A DNA stretch of 64,000 bases from positions 3,141,001 to 3,205,000 of the forward strand of contig NZ_CP109450.1 in assembly GCF_041438865.1 (NCBI RefSeq), written 5' to 3'. Both the position numbers and the translations under genes were made by a program. This document shows, one piece after another, positions 31,674 to 40,647 of the stretch. Every line of letters begins with the position of its first letter. The stretch's first letter is position 1. The stretch comes from Streptomyces sp. NBC_01471. Lineage in GTDB: Bacteria > Actinomycetota > Actinomycetes > Streptomycetales > Streptomycetaceae. Under the pieces are notes generated by a model. It did not search any database. It saw only the letters and a list, made by a program, of their open reading frames with translations, and was not told where the DNA came from.

Positions 31674-33992
31674 ATGAGGGAACGGAACGCAGGCGCCCCG
31701 GCGGGCACCCCGCCGTACACCGCGCGTGGCGGCATCCCCCGCGCCGCTCCCCTGCGTACCGCGTTCGCGCTGCTGGCCCTGGTTCTCGCTCTCCTCGGTC
31801 CCGCGGGACCTGCCGCAGCCCAGGGCAGTGTGCCCGCGTCCCAGGCCGCGCGCCTCGCCGGTCTCCTCCGCAAGGACCCGGTCTACGTCACCGATCAGCT
31901 CCCCCGGGTCGTACCCCGCTCCACAGCCCCGGAATTCGTCAAGGCCGCCAGAGCGACCGGAGTCCCGACCTTCGTCCTCGTGCTGCCCGGCCAGCACAGC
32001 ACGGAGGGGTCCCTGCTGGACGCGGTGCACGACCGGCTCGGGCGGAACGGCCTGTACGTACTCGTCGACGACATGGGAGTCGCCGCCGCCACCGCCTACG
32101 GGGTACGGGTCCCGGCCGACGCAGCGTCCACCGTGTCGCTCTACGAACTCCCCTACGACGCAGGGCCCTTGCGCCACTTCCAGCGGTTCACCGAAGTGAT
32201 CGCCGAGGGGAACGCCAAGGCCGCACAGCGCGCCGAGAAGGCACGGAAGATGTACAGCGGTGAGGACGGCAGTGACCGCGAGCCGGCCCCGCTGTACATC
32301 GACCCGACCGACCGGGACAACCAGTCGTTCCTCACCGGCATTCTGCTGACCGGCGCGCCGCTGCTGATTCTGCTGCTCTCGCCGTACGTACGGCGTCAAC
32401 TGCGCCGCCGCGGGAAGCCGGCCGCAGGGAAACCGACCACAGGTTTGCCGGCCGCAGGGAAGCCAGCCACAGGGAAGCCGGCCACAGTCGCCGGCGCGTT
32501 GCCGCACCAGGCCCGGTTCAGCGCCGGTTCCGCCCCCGGCCGCCCCCGGTGGGCCCCACGCCTGGTCGAGGTGGCCTGTGCGCTGCTGGCTGCCGGTGCT
32601 GTCGTCGTCGTCACGCTGCACACCTTCGACCAGACGGCATCGAGCGCGGCTCCGCCGCCCACCGCCGCCGACATGACATCGCGCATCGACCGGGTGGCGG
32701 ACGGGCTGAAGCAGGACCCCCTGTACAGCGACCCGGAGAGCCCACAGCCACTGGACGCGGCCCGGCAGACCGAACTGCGCCACCGCATGGCCAAGTTCAC
32801 GGCGAGTACCGGGGCCGTCTATCTCGCGCTCGTACCGCAGCTGTCCGACGACGAGTCCGGCGACCAGGCGGGTGTCTTCAGTGCCGCGGTCCACGAGAAA
32901 GTGGGCAAGGACGGCGTCTATGTCGTCGCGGATCCCCTCGACGGCGATATCAGCGTCGTGAACTACGGGCTCCCGCTCGACGACAGCCGTCTGGACTTCG
33001 GGCTGCCCGACGCCATCCGTTACGACCACGAGGAATCCGAACCGGCCGACTTCCGGCTGGGCGCCCGGCTCGACCAGCTGATGACATACCTCGGCAGGAC
33101 ACCCCGCACATCGCAGCCGAGTGAGTCGGGCGAGGCAGCCGGGTCAGCCGGGTCAGGCCGGAGCAGCGGACAGGCGTCGGACCCGGTCGAGGACAACACC
33201 CTCCACCCGCTCTTCTTCCACAGCGACTTCTGGCCGGGGGCCGTCATCGGCGTTCTGGCGGCCCTGGTGGCCTTCGGGATCGTCGTCGCACTGATCCGTA
33301 CCGGCGGTGCCCTGATCTCGCTGCGCACCTCACGGCGGACGAAACACCACGCCACCGGCGCGGGCGCCGCAGCGTCCGGTTCCTTCGACGCCCCCTGCGA
33401 CCCGTCCGATTCGTATCTGCGCAGGACCGCACGGGCTGAGATCGTCTCGCTCGGGGAAGAGTTCAGCGAGCCGCCGGAGAACCTCCCCGACGCCGCTCGC
33501 ATCCGGGTGTGGGACTGCCTCGACGCTGCAACCCTCCTCATGGACCACGACGGCCCCGACGGCCGGTTCGACGACGAAACGCCGGCGCCGGAGCTGGCGG
33601 CCGCCATCGTCCTCGCCCGGTCGGGGCGGGCCACGTTGGCGTCCGGTGCAGTCGTCGACGCCTGCTGCGCCTTCAACCCGATGCACGGTCCAGCCATCCG
33701 TACGTACGAGGTACGGAGCGGCGAACGCGGGCGGATCGGGCGCCGCCGGATCCCGCTGTGCGAGCCATGCCGCCTGGTCGCGACAGGGAACGCGACAGGG
33801 AACGCGATGGGGAAGTCGATGGGGAAGACGAGAGAACAGACCGCGACCGGAGCGCTTCAGCTCACGCTCCCCGGCGCGCTCCACGGCCGGCGGGTGAGCT
33901 ACCCGGAGGAGGTGGCGGGGCCGCTGCCGGTCGCGCGGCACGGGATCAGTCAACTCATCCACGCTGTAAGGGAGTACGCCGGTGTCCAGTAA
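31674..33992 (+). CDS. Large multi-pass membrane protein with two related outer domains
   Basis: A 772-residue protein. An N-terminal hydrophobic segment (about 27-49, signal anchor or cleavable) leads to an outer domain beginning LLRKDPVYVTD; a helix near 220-240 is followed by a basic cytosolic loop with five 5-residue repeats of the type GKPAA; a helix near 300-320 leads to a second, related outer domain beginning GLKQDPLYSDPE; the last helix is near 523-543 (AVIGVLAALVAFGIVVALI), followed by a cytosolic tail. The outer domains vaguely recall TPM-type domains. The tail carries CCAFNPMHG at 664-672 and CEPC at 696-699, matching a Cys pattern in the next protein. It lacks a ribosome binding site and overlaps the next gene by 11 bases. 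It sits between WXG-type genes and the EccC-like ATPase, so may belong to that export system. Confidence 0.72.
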   Translation: MRERNAGAPAGTPPYTARGGIPRAAPLRTAFALLALVLALLGPAGPAAAQGSVPASQAARLAGLLRKDPVYVTDQLPRVVPRSTAPEFVKAARATGVPTFVLVLPGQHSTEGSLLDAVHDRLGRNGLYVLVDDMGVAAATAYGVRVPADAASTVSLYELPYDAGPLRHFQRFTEVIAEGNAKAAQRAEKARKMYSGEDGSDREPAPLYIDPTDRDNQSFLTGILLTGAPLLILLLSPYVRRQLRRRGKPAAGKPTTGLPAAGKPATGKPATVAGALPHQARFSAGSAPGRPRWAPRLVEVACALLAAGAVVVVTLHTFDQTASSAAPPPTAADMTSRIDRVADGLKQDPLYSDPESPQPLDAARQTELRHRMAKFTASTGAVYLALVPQLSDDESGDQAGVFSAAVHEKVGKDGVYVVADPLDGDISVVNYGLPLDDSRLDFGLPDAIRYDHEESEPADFRLGARLDQLMTYLGRTPRTSQPSESGEAAGSAGSGRSSGQASDPVEDNTLHPLFFHSDFWPGAVIGVLAALVAFGIVVALIRTGGALISLRTSRRTKHHATGAGAAASGSFDAPCDPSDSYLRRTARAEIVSLGEEFSEPPENLPDAARIRVWDCLDAATLLMDHDGPDGRFDDETPAPELAAAIVLARSGRATLASGAVVDACCAFNPMHGPAIRTYEVRSGERGRIGRRRIPLCEPCRLVATGNATGNAMGKSMGKTREQTATGALQLTLPGALHGRRVSYPEEVAGPLPVARHGISQLIHAVREYAGVQ
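32412..32486 (+). repeat. Five tandem 15-base repeats inside the membrane-protein gene
   Basis: The units encode GKPAA, GKPTT, GLPAA, GKPAT and GKPAT in a cytosolic basic loop. A smaller in-frame repeat (GNATGNAMGKSMGK) lies near 33786-33827. Both are in-frame multiples of three, so copy-number change would not break the protein. Confidence 0.75.
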
Positions 33993-35286
33993 CCCCGGGA
34001 GTCTCAGCCGCAGCCCCGCCGCACTGCTGGGCGCTCCACTCGCCGCACGGCTGGGCACCCTGCTGGCCGCGCTGGCCCTGCTGCTGATTCCGGCGTCACC
34101 GGCCGCGGCACAGCCCAGCGCGGGCGACCGGATCGCCAAGGCCCTGGGCACGTCACCGGTGTACGTCGACCCCGGGTACGCCGACTCCGTACCGGCCGCA
34201 CGGCGGAAGCAGCTCGTCGCGCAGATCGCGAAGACCGGGCTGCCGATCAAAGTGGTCCTGGTGCCGCTGGTCAAGGGCGACAGCTACAACGGGGACGCCG
34301 ACGCGCTCCAGACGGTCGTGCGGGACCATCTCACCCGGCGCGACCTCATCCTGATCACCACATCCGACCTGGCCGGTTTCCTGAGCGGCCGCGAGTGGCC
34401 GGACGACAGGCATCAGACGCAGGACGCGGTCTCGGCGGTCGGCTTCCTCGACGAGATGCAGGACGCGGGTCTGGCCGATCAGGTGTCCAAGGCGATCGAG
34501 CTGGTCCAGCAGGGCAACGGCACCAAGGTGTACCGCGACGCCACCTCCGACCTCGGCGGACCCCCGCACGTCAGCAAGCCGGAGAGCGGCGCGAAGGGAG
34601 GGGGCTCACCCTGGCTGGTGATCACCTCTGCCGGGGTGGCGGCACTCGGCATCGCGGGATGCCTGCTGGTGTTCGTACGCCGTCGCCGCCGCGGGCAGGT
34701 CTCGCCCTTCGCCTTCCCGCAGGCAGTGTTCGCTGCCGCCGCCACCGCCGACGAAAGGGCGCTGCGCCGCCACGCGGATGCCGAGGTCATCGCACTCGGC
34801 GAGGCGGTGCAGGCCGCTCCGGACTCCCTTCCCGGCCTGCCGCGCGCCCTGGACGCGTACGGAGCGGCCGGCAAGGTCCTGGACGCGGCCCACGGTCTGC
34901 CGGACCTGGCCGGAGTCCTCGCCCTGGTCACCGATGGCCGCGACGCCCTGGCGGACGGCACTCCGGCGCCGCTCCCGCTCTGCTTCTTCAACCCGCTGCA
35001 CGGCCGGGCCGCGCGCCGTATCGACTGGCGTCCGCTGGGCCGCCGCGACCGGCTGGACGTGGCCGCCTGCGACGCCTGCGCCCAGGCCGTACGCACCCGG
35101 CGGGCGCCGGAGGTGCTCACCGCCCCGGAATCGAAGGGCGGCCGGAGCGTGCCGTACTTCGAGATCCCCGCGGAGCGGAGCGTCTGGGCGGCCACGGGTT
35201 ACGGATCGCTGGTGCGGTCGGACGAGGACGGGATGGCGGCGCGGGTGGGCCGCGGGGAGTTCTCGCAGGCTGCCGGACGGCCGTGA
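33982..35286 (+). CDS. Membrane protein with one outer domain, paralogue of the upstream gene
   Basis: A 434-residue protein. A signal segment (about 19-43, ending PAAAQ) is followed by an outer domain that starts GTSPVYVDPGYADSVP, matching both outer domains of the upstream protein, then one transmembrane helix at about 211-232, a basic stop-transfer segment (RRRRRG) and a cytosolic domain. The cytosolic domain contains LPLCFFNPLHG (Cys334) and ACDAC (Cys363, Cys366), matching CCAFNPMHG and CEPC of the upstream protein; this could be a zinc site. GTG start with GGGAG upstream, overlapping the previous stop by 11 bases. Likely the same unknown machinery. Confidence 0.72.
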   Translation: MSSNPGSLSRSPAALLGAPLAARLGTLLAALALLLIPASPAAAQPSAGDRIAKALGTSPVYVDPGYADSVPAARRKQLVAQIAKTGLPIKVVLVPLVKGDSYNGDADALQTVVRDHLTRRDLILITTSDLAGFLSGREWPDDRHQTQDAVSAVGFLDEMQDAGLADQVSKAIELVQQGNGTKVYRDATSDLGGPPHVSKPESGAKGGGSPWLVITSAGVAALGIAGCLLVFVRRRRRGQVSPFAFPQAVFAAAATADERALRRHADAEVIALGEAVQAAPDSLPGLPRALDAYGAAGKVLDAAHGLPDLAGVLALVTDGRDALADGTPAPLPLCFFNPLHGRAARRIDWRPLGRRDRLDVAACDACAQAVRTRRAPEVLTAPESKGGRSVPYFEIPAERSVWAATGYGSLVRSDEDGMAARVGRGEFSQAAGRP

Positions 35287-35311
35287 GCGCTCAGGTCCCC
35301 GGACGGCAGAA

Positions 35312-35349
35312 GTCCCCGGTGCGGTGGGCAAGCCCTTCGCGCCGGGGAC
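35312..35349. terminator. Hairpin between convergent genes
   Basis: GTCCCCGG (35312-35319) pairs with CCGGGGAC (35342-35349), with a secondary GGGC/GCCC stem inside the loop. It lies between the ends of the membrane-protein gene and the WXG100 gene, which face each other, so it could end transcription from both sides. No T-run. Confidence 0.4.
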
Positions 35350-35375
35350 ACTGACCGCCAACGAGACGACCGCTG

Positions 35376-35675
35376 CTAGCCCCTGGTGCCCTTGGCCAGC
35401 TCCTCGTCCAGGTCCCCGTACGCCTTCGCGGCGTTCGTGAGGAACTTGGACATGCCCGTGAGGCCGTCGATCGTGTCCTTCGCACCCTTCGTGAACTCCT
35501 TGAAGGAGTCCTCGAACGCCTGCGAGCCCTTGCGGGTGGTGTAGCCGTCCTTCACCAGACCTTCGATGTACTTCTCAAGGTGGTCCAGCGTCTCGTCGAG
35601 CTTGGTCTTCGACTTGGTCAAGTGGCCGGCGGCCTTGTGCATCTCGTCATAAGTGATATCAGCATCTTTGGCCAT
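35376..35675 (-). CDS. WXG100-family protein (EsxA-like)
   Basis: A 99-residue two-helix protein of WXG100 size. Helix 1 runs from about residue 8 to 40 (YDEMHKAAGHLTKSKTKLDETLDHLEKYI), the turn reads GYTTRKGSQAF where canonical members have W-x-G, and helix 2 ends in AYGDLDEELAKG. The Trp is replaced by Tyr and the G is three residues later, a common variant in actinobacteria. Start ATG 35675 (MAKDAD) is preferred to an upstream in-frame ATG at 35684. It is transcribed divergently from the EccC-like gene, with 243 bases between them for both promoters, and is the best candidate for the core secreted substrate of that ATPase. Confidence 0.8.
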   Translation of the reverse strand: MAKDADITYDEMHKAAGHLTKSKTKLDETLDHLEKYIEGLVKDGYTTRKGSQAFEDSFKEFTKGAKDTIDGLTGMSKFLTNAAKAYGDLDEELAKGTRG

Positions 35676-35918
35676 GAGGCACACTCACTTTCTAACTCGC
35701 CGCAGGGCCAACCCCCGTGGCTCCTGACACGGATCATCGGATTGTCCGCTCAAGGGGGAAGCTTACGGGTGAGCCCCTGGGGAGCACACCCTCGTTGGGC
35801 CCACTTAATCCGTGAACCGCTGCACAGCCCGTTGCCGGCGGGAAGGTTCCAGCAGCTATCGTCACTGGCACTGTTGCCTGCGTTCCGGAGCAGCATCAGG
35901 TCCATGGGGAGGACAAAC

Positions 35919-38900
35919 GTGCGCCTGACTCTGACCGTCGTCGATCCGCTCGGCGGAGCCAGCGCCGATGTGGTCCTCGATATCGATCCCGAGTCCTCGG
36001 TCGGGGACATTTCGCGCGAATTGGCCCACCATGTCGGTCACGGCGGTGGTGCGCAGATCATCCCCCTGGGCGGCCCGCGCGGGACCGCCGACGGTTCGCC
36101 TCTGGTCTACGTGGACGGGTACGCCCTGGATCCCACGGCCACCGTCGTCACCTCGCCCCTGCGGGAAGGGGCGGTCGTCAGCCTTCACGACCCTGCGGGA
36201 TGCCTGCCCGGCGAACCCACCGGCCTCGTTGAGCTGCGCGTTGCCGGCGGCCCCGCGGCCGGAGCCGTGCACCGGCTCGGAGTCGGGCGCTACGAGATCG
36301 GCAACGGCCCGGCCGCGTACGTCCGCATCGACGACCCCGAGCTTCCCGCCCGCGCCGTCACCTTGTCGATTGCAACCGATGGCACCTGCCAAGTCACGGT
36401 CCACACCGACAAGGACGGCATACGCCTCGACGGTGCGGAACTGGAGGGCGACAACTGGCCGCTCGACAGCCAGCTGGCCGTCGGGAACTCGCTGCTGGAG
36501 ATCAGGCGGTACTCGCCTCCCGACGCGGCGCTCAAGTGGTCCGAGGACGGCGCCGGCCTCGACTACAACCGGCCGCCGCGGCTGCGGCCCCCCGAGCGGG
36601 AGACCCGCTTCCGGCTCCCGACGCCGCCCCGCGACCGCGAAACGCGCCCGCTTCCCTGGCTGATGGCCATCTTCCCGCTGGTCTCCGCCGTCGTCATGGC
36701 GTTCCTTTTCGGCCGCTGGTACTACCTGGTCATGGCCGTGATGAGCCCGATCATGCTCGTCGGCAACTACTTGATGGACAAGAAGCAGGGACGGAAGTCC
36801 CACGCGAAGCAGGTCAAGGAGTACAAGGAGCACAAGGCAAGGATCGACGGCGAGGCGCAGGACGCGCTGGTGGCCGAGCGGCTCGACCGGCGCCGCTTCA
36901 ACCCCGATCCGGCCCTGGTGCTCTCCCTCAGCACCGGCCCCCGCACCCGGCTCTGGGAGCGGCGGCGCACCGACCGCGACCACCTGCTGCTGCGCGTGGG
37001 CACCGGGCGGCTGCCGTCCGAGGTCGTCCTCGACGACCCCGAGCAGGACGACCACCGCCGCCAGGTCACCTGGGAGATCGAGGACGCCCCCGTGACCCTG
37101 CCGCTGGCCGAGCTCGGCGTGATCGGGTTCGCGGGTCCCGGGGATTCGGCGCGCGCGCTCGCCCGGTGGGCCGTGGCCCAGACCGCTGTCCTGCACAGCC
37201 CGGTGGACGTGCAGGTCTACGTACTGACCGAGGGCACGGCGCAGGAGAGCTGGGACTGGGTGCGCTGGCTGCCGCACGCGCGGCCCTCCGGGGCACACGA
37301 CACCAACGTGCTCATCGGTACGGATGCCGAGACCGTCGGCGCCCGCATCGGCGAGCTCACCCAACTCCTCGACGCACGGCGCAAAGCGGCCAAGGAGTCG
37401 GGGAACAAGGGGGCGACGTCCTTCTCGGAACCCGACATCGTCGTCATCTGGGACGGGTCCCGGCGGCTGCGGTCGATGCCGGGTGTGGTCCGGCTGCTCC
37501 GCGAAGGCCCCGCAGTGGCGATGTACGCCCTGTGCCTCGATTCCGAGGACCGGTTCCTGCCGGGCGAGTGCCAGGCCATCGTGGTCGCCGAGCCGCGCCC
37601 CGAGGAGCACCGCACGGTGAAGGCACCGGTGGGCGCAGCCGCTCCCCGGACGCCGGGCGGGTTCCCCTCGTTCCAGGCCTGGCACGCCACCGAGGCCACG
37701 GGCGCCGAGACCGCGCAGGGTGCTCCGCAGCTGCGGCTGCGCGTCGAGCAGACGGACTCCGCGCGGGTCGCCGACGTACGGCCGGACTTCGTGTCTCCCG
37801 CCTGGAGCGCACGCCTTGCCCGCTCCCTGTCGCCCCTGCGGGACATCAGCGGTGAGGCCGAGGACTCGGCGCTGCCCGGCGCGAGCCGGCTGCTGGACGT
37901 GCTGCAGCTGGAGCCGCCGACGGGCGAAGCCGTCGCGGGACGCTGGCGTATGGGCGGCCAGTCGACCATGGCCGTCGTCGGTGAGTCGTACGACGGGCCC
38001 TTCGGCATCGACATCCGCCGTGACGGTCCGCACGGGCTGATCGCCGGCACCACTGGTTCCGGTAAGTCGGAGCTGCTCCAGACGATCGTCGCCGCGCTCG
38101 CGGTCGCCAACACGCCCGAGTCCATGACGTTCGTACTCGTCGACTACAAGGGCGGTTCGGCGTTCAAGGACTGTGTGAAGCTGCCGCACACGGTCGGCAT
38201 GGTCACCGACCTCGACGCGCACCTGGTCGAACGGGCCCTGGAATCGCTGGGCGCCGAACTCAAGCGCCGCGAGCACATCCTCGCGGCGTCCGACGCCAAG
38301 GACATCGAGGACTACCAGGACCTGGTGCGCCGCGACCCCTCGCACGCACCGGTCCCCCGGCTGCTCATCGTCATCGACGAGTTCGCCTCCATGGTGCGTG
38401 ACCTGCCGGACTTCGTGACCGGCCTGGTGAACATCGCCCAGCGTGGCCGTTCGCTCGGTATTCACCTCCTGCTGGCCACGCAGCGGCCGAGCGGTGTGGT
38501 CTCACCCGAGATCCGGGCCAACACCAACCTCCGTATCGCGCTGCGCGTCACGGATGCCGGCGAGTCCACCGACGTGATCGACTCCCCCGAGGCCGGGAAC
38601 ATCTCCAAGAACACGCCGGGGCGCGCCTACGTACGTCTCGGTGCGTCGTCCCTCGTGCCGTTCCAGTCGGGGCGGGTGGGAGGCCGGCGGCCCGGGGCCG
38701 CCGACCCTGCGGCGATAGCCCCGTGGGCGGGGCTGCTCGACTGGCAGGAGCTGGGACGCGCCGCGCTCAAGAAGCCCAAGTCCGAGGCGCGCGAGGAAGA
38801 GGAGATAACCGACCTCAAAGTCCTGGTGGACGCGGTACGGGAGGCCAACGAACGTCTCGGCATCCCGCCCCAGCACAGCCCGTGGCTGCCCGCGCTCTCC

Positions 38901-40469
38901 GAGACGCTGCTGCTCGACGAGGTCCCGGCGGCCCGGAGCACGGGGGCACTGCCGCCCGCTCCGTACGGTGTCGAGGACATCCCCAGCGACCAGGCGCGGC
39001 GCCCGGTCTCCATCGACTTCACCACCTTCGGCCACCTGCTGCTGGGCGGCGCGCCCCGCAGCGGCCGCTCGCAGGTGCTGCGCACCATCGCGGGCTCGCT
39101 CGCCCGCACCCACTCGGTCGCCGATGTCCATCTGTACGGGATCGACTGCGGCAACGGCGCCCTCAACGCGCTCACCCGGCTGCCCCACTGCGGCGCGGTC
39201 GTCGGCCGCGCGCAGACGGAGCGCGCCGTGCGGCTGGTCAACCGGCTGAAGGGCGAGATCACCCGGCGCCAGGAGCTGCTCGCGGAGAAGGGCTTCGCCG
39301 ACATCGGCGAGCAGCGCTCGGTCGTGCCCGTGGAGGAGAGGCTGCCGCACATCGTGGTCCTCCTCGACCGCTGGGAGGGCTGGCTGCCCACCCTCGGCGA
39401 GGTCGATCACGGTGAGCTGACCGACCAGGTGGCACTGATCATGCGGGAAGGGTCGAGCCTCGGCGTGCACATGGTGATCGCGGGTGACCGCCAGCTGCTC
39501 ATCGGGCGGATCGCCTCCCTGACCGAGGACAAGTACGGCCTGCGGCTGGCCGACCGGTCGGACTTCTCGATGCTCGGTATCAACGCCAGGAAGGTGCCGG
39601 ACGAGATTCCCCCCGGCCGCGCCTTCAAGAACGAGTCGGCCACGGAGACACAGTTCGCGCTGCTCGCCGAGGACTCCACGGGTCAGGGGCAGGCGGCCGC
39701 GCTGAGCGCCATCGGCGAGCTGGCGACCGCCCGGGACGCGGCGGTACCCCGCGGTCTGCGTCCGTTCCGGGTCGACACCCTGCCGAGCCGTATCTCCTTC
39801 GCGGACGCGTGGGAGATGCGCGACCCGGCCGTATCGCAGTCCCCGCTCTGGGGTCTGGTGGGCGTGGGCGGCGACGATCTGATCGCCTTCGGCCCCGATC
39901 TGGCCCAGGGGGTACCGACCTTCGTCGTCGCGGGTCCCGCCAAGTCGGGCCGCAGTACGGTCCTGCTGAACCTGGCCCGCTCGTTCCTGGGCAAGGGCGT
40001 CCGCCTGGTGATCGCGGCACCGCGCCAGTCGCCGATACGTCAGCTGGAGGGCCAGGAAGGCGTCCTGAAGGTCTTCACGGACGACGACATCGACAGCGAC
40101 GATCTCACCGAGGCCATCTCGACGGCCACCCTCGAAGCTCCGGTGGCGGTCCTGGTGGACGACGGTGAGTCCCTGGAGGACTGCGACGCCTCCTCCGTCT
40201 TCAAGCGGATCATCCAGCGAGGCGCCGAGCAGGGCCTGGCACTGGTCATCGCGGGGGACGAGGAGGAGGTCTGCAGCGGCTTCAGCGGCTGGCAGGTCGA
40301 CGCGAAGAAGGGGCGCAGGGGCGTGCTGCTGTCGGCCCAGGACTCCTCAAGCGGCGAGCTGATCGGCATCCGTACGACGCGCAGCATGGTCGGCGGGCCG
40401 ATCGCCCCCGGGAAGGGGCTCATGCACCTCGGGGACGGCGAGGTGTGGACGGTGGTCACCCCCATGTGA
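35919..40469 (+). CDS. eccC: EccC/EssC-type FtsK/SpoIIIE ATPase of a type VII secretion system
   Basis: A 1516-residue T7SS motor. Start GTG 35919 has GGGGAGG about 5 bases upstream; frame openings further upstream lack a ribosome binding site. Order: an N-terminal ubiquitin-like/YukD-type and FHA-like region (to about 200), two transmembrane helices (about 245-290: WLMAIFPLVSAVVMAFLF and YLVMAVMSPIMLVGNYL), then three FtsK-type ATPase domains. Domain 1 has Walker A GTTGSGKS at 710-717 and Walker B with Asp820-Glu821 (LLIVIDEFA). Domains 2 and 3 have GGAPRSGRS (from about 1043) and GPAKSGRST (from about 1339), with Arg in place of the Walker Lys. The FHA-bearing N-terminus is EssC-like. Domain 1 is therefore the only one with a canonical P-loop. 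No EccB, EccD, EccE or mycosin gene is nearby. Confidence 0.9.
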   Translation: MRLTLTVVDPLGGASADVVLDIDPESSVGDISRELAHHVGHGGGAQIIPLGGPRGTADGSPLVYVDGYALDPTATVVTSPLREGAVVSLHDPAGCLPGEPTGLVELRVAGGPAAGAVHRLGVGRYEIGNGPAAYVRIDDPELPARAVTLSIATDGTCQVTVHTDKDGIRLDGAELEGDNWPLDSQLAVGNSLLEIRRYSPPDAALKWSEDGAGLDYNRPPRLRPPERETRFRLPTPPRDRETRPLPWLMAIFPLVSAVVMAFLFGRWYYLVMAVMSPIMLVGNYLMDKKQGRKSHAKQVKEYKEHKARIDGEAQDALVAERLDRRRFNPDPALVLSLSTGPRTRLWERRRTDRDHLLLRVGTGRLPSEVVLDDPEQDDHRRQVTWEIEDAPVTLPLAELGVIGFAGPGDSARALARWAVAQTAVLHSPVDVQVYVLTEGTAQESWDWVRWLPHARPSGAHDTNVLIGTDAETVGARIGELTQLLDARRKAAKESGNKGATSFSEPDIVVIWDGSRRLRSMPGVVRLLREGPAVAMYALCLDSEDRFLPGECQAIVVAEPRPEEHRTVKAPVGAAAPRTPGGFPSFQAWHATEATGAETAQGAPQLRLRVEQTDSARVADVRPDFVSPAWSARLARSLSPLRDISGEAEDSALPGASRLLDVLQLEPPTGEAVAGRWRMGGQSTMAVVGESYDGPFGIDIRRDGPHGLIAGTTGSGKSELLQTIVAALAVANTPESMTFVLVDYKGGSAFKDCVKLPHTVGMVTDLDAHLVERALESLGAELKRREHILAASDAKDIEDYQDLVRRDPSHAPVPRLLIVIDEFASMVRDLPDFVTGLVNIAQRGRSLGIHLLLATQRPSGVVSPEIRANTNLRIALRVTDAGESTDVIDSPEAGNISKNTPGRAYVRLGASSLVPFQSGRVGGRRPGAADPAAIAPWAGLLDWQELGRAALKKPKSEAREEEEITDLKVLVDAVREANERLGIPPQHSPWLPALSETLLLDEVPAARSTGALPPAPYGVEDIPSDQARRPVSIDFTTFGHLLLGGAPRSGRSQVLRTIAGSLARTHSVADVHLYGIDCGNGALNALTRLPHCGAVVGRAQTERAVRLVNRLKGEITRRQELLAEKGFADIGEQRSVVPVEERLPHIVVLLDRWEGWLPTLGEVDHGELTDQVALIMREGSSLGVHMVIAGDRQLLIGRIASLTEDKYGLRLADRSDFSMLGINARKVPDEIPPGRAFKNESATETQFALLAEDSTGQGQAAALSAIGELATARDAAVPRGLRPFRVDTLPSRISFADAWEMRDPAVSQSPLWGLVGVGGDDLIAFGPDLAQGVPTFVVAGPAKSGRSTVLLNLARSFLGKGVRLVIAAPRQSPIRQLEGQEGVLKVFTDDDIDSDDLTEAISTATLEAPVAVLVDDGESLEDCDASSVFKRIIQRGAEQGLALVIAGDEEEVCSGFSGWQVDAKKGRRGVLLSAQDSSSGELIGIRTTRSMVGGPIAPGKGLMHLGDGEVWTVVTPM

Positions 40470-40586
40470 CCGGACGCGAGCGGGACGGGGACGGGGCGGG
40501 AGTGCTGTGTCTCCCGCCCCGCTCCCGGCAGTTCGCTCCCGACGGCTTCGCCGCAGGACGCCCTCGCGCGTCACAGCGGGCCCCTT

Positions 40587-40640
40587 CACACCCCGGGCCG
40601 TCACATCCCGGGGCCCATCACATCCCGGGGCCCGTCACAC
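40587..40640. repeat. Tandem CACATCCCGGGGCCCRT repeat between convergent genes
   Basis: Units of 17 bases (CACATCCCGGGGCCCAT 40602-40618 and CACATCCCGGGGCCCGT 40619-40635), preceded by a 15-base variant CACACCCCGGGCCGT at 40587. Each contains the self-complementary CCCGGG core. It lies after the ATPase gene and before the end of the convergent kinase gene, and may act as a terminator region. Confidence 0.6.
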
Positions 40641-40647
40641 CGAGGCC

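Noticed and set aside
35580..35918. Upstream extension of the ATPase frame beyond GTG 35919
   Set aside because: It overlaps the divergent WXG100 gene and its promoter, and GGGGAGG sits just before GTG 35919.
35862..38465. 867-codon minus-strand frame opposite the EccC-like ATPase
   Set aside because: Antisense to an unambiguous FtsK-type gene; no domain pattern.
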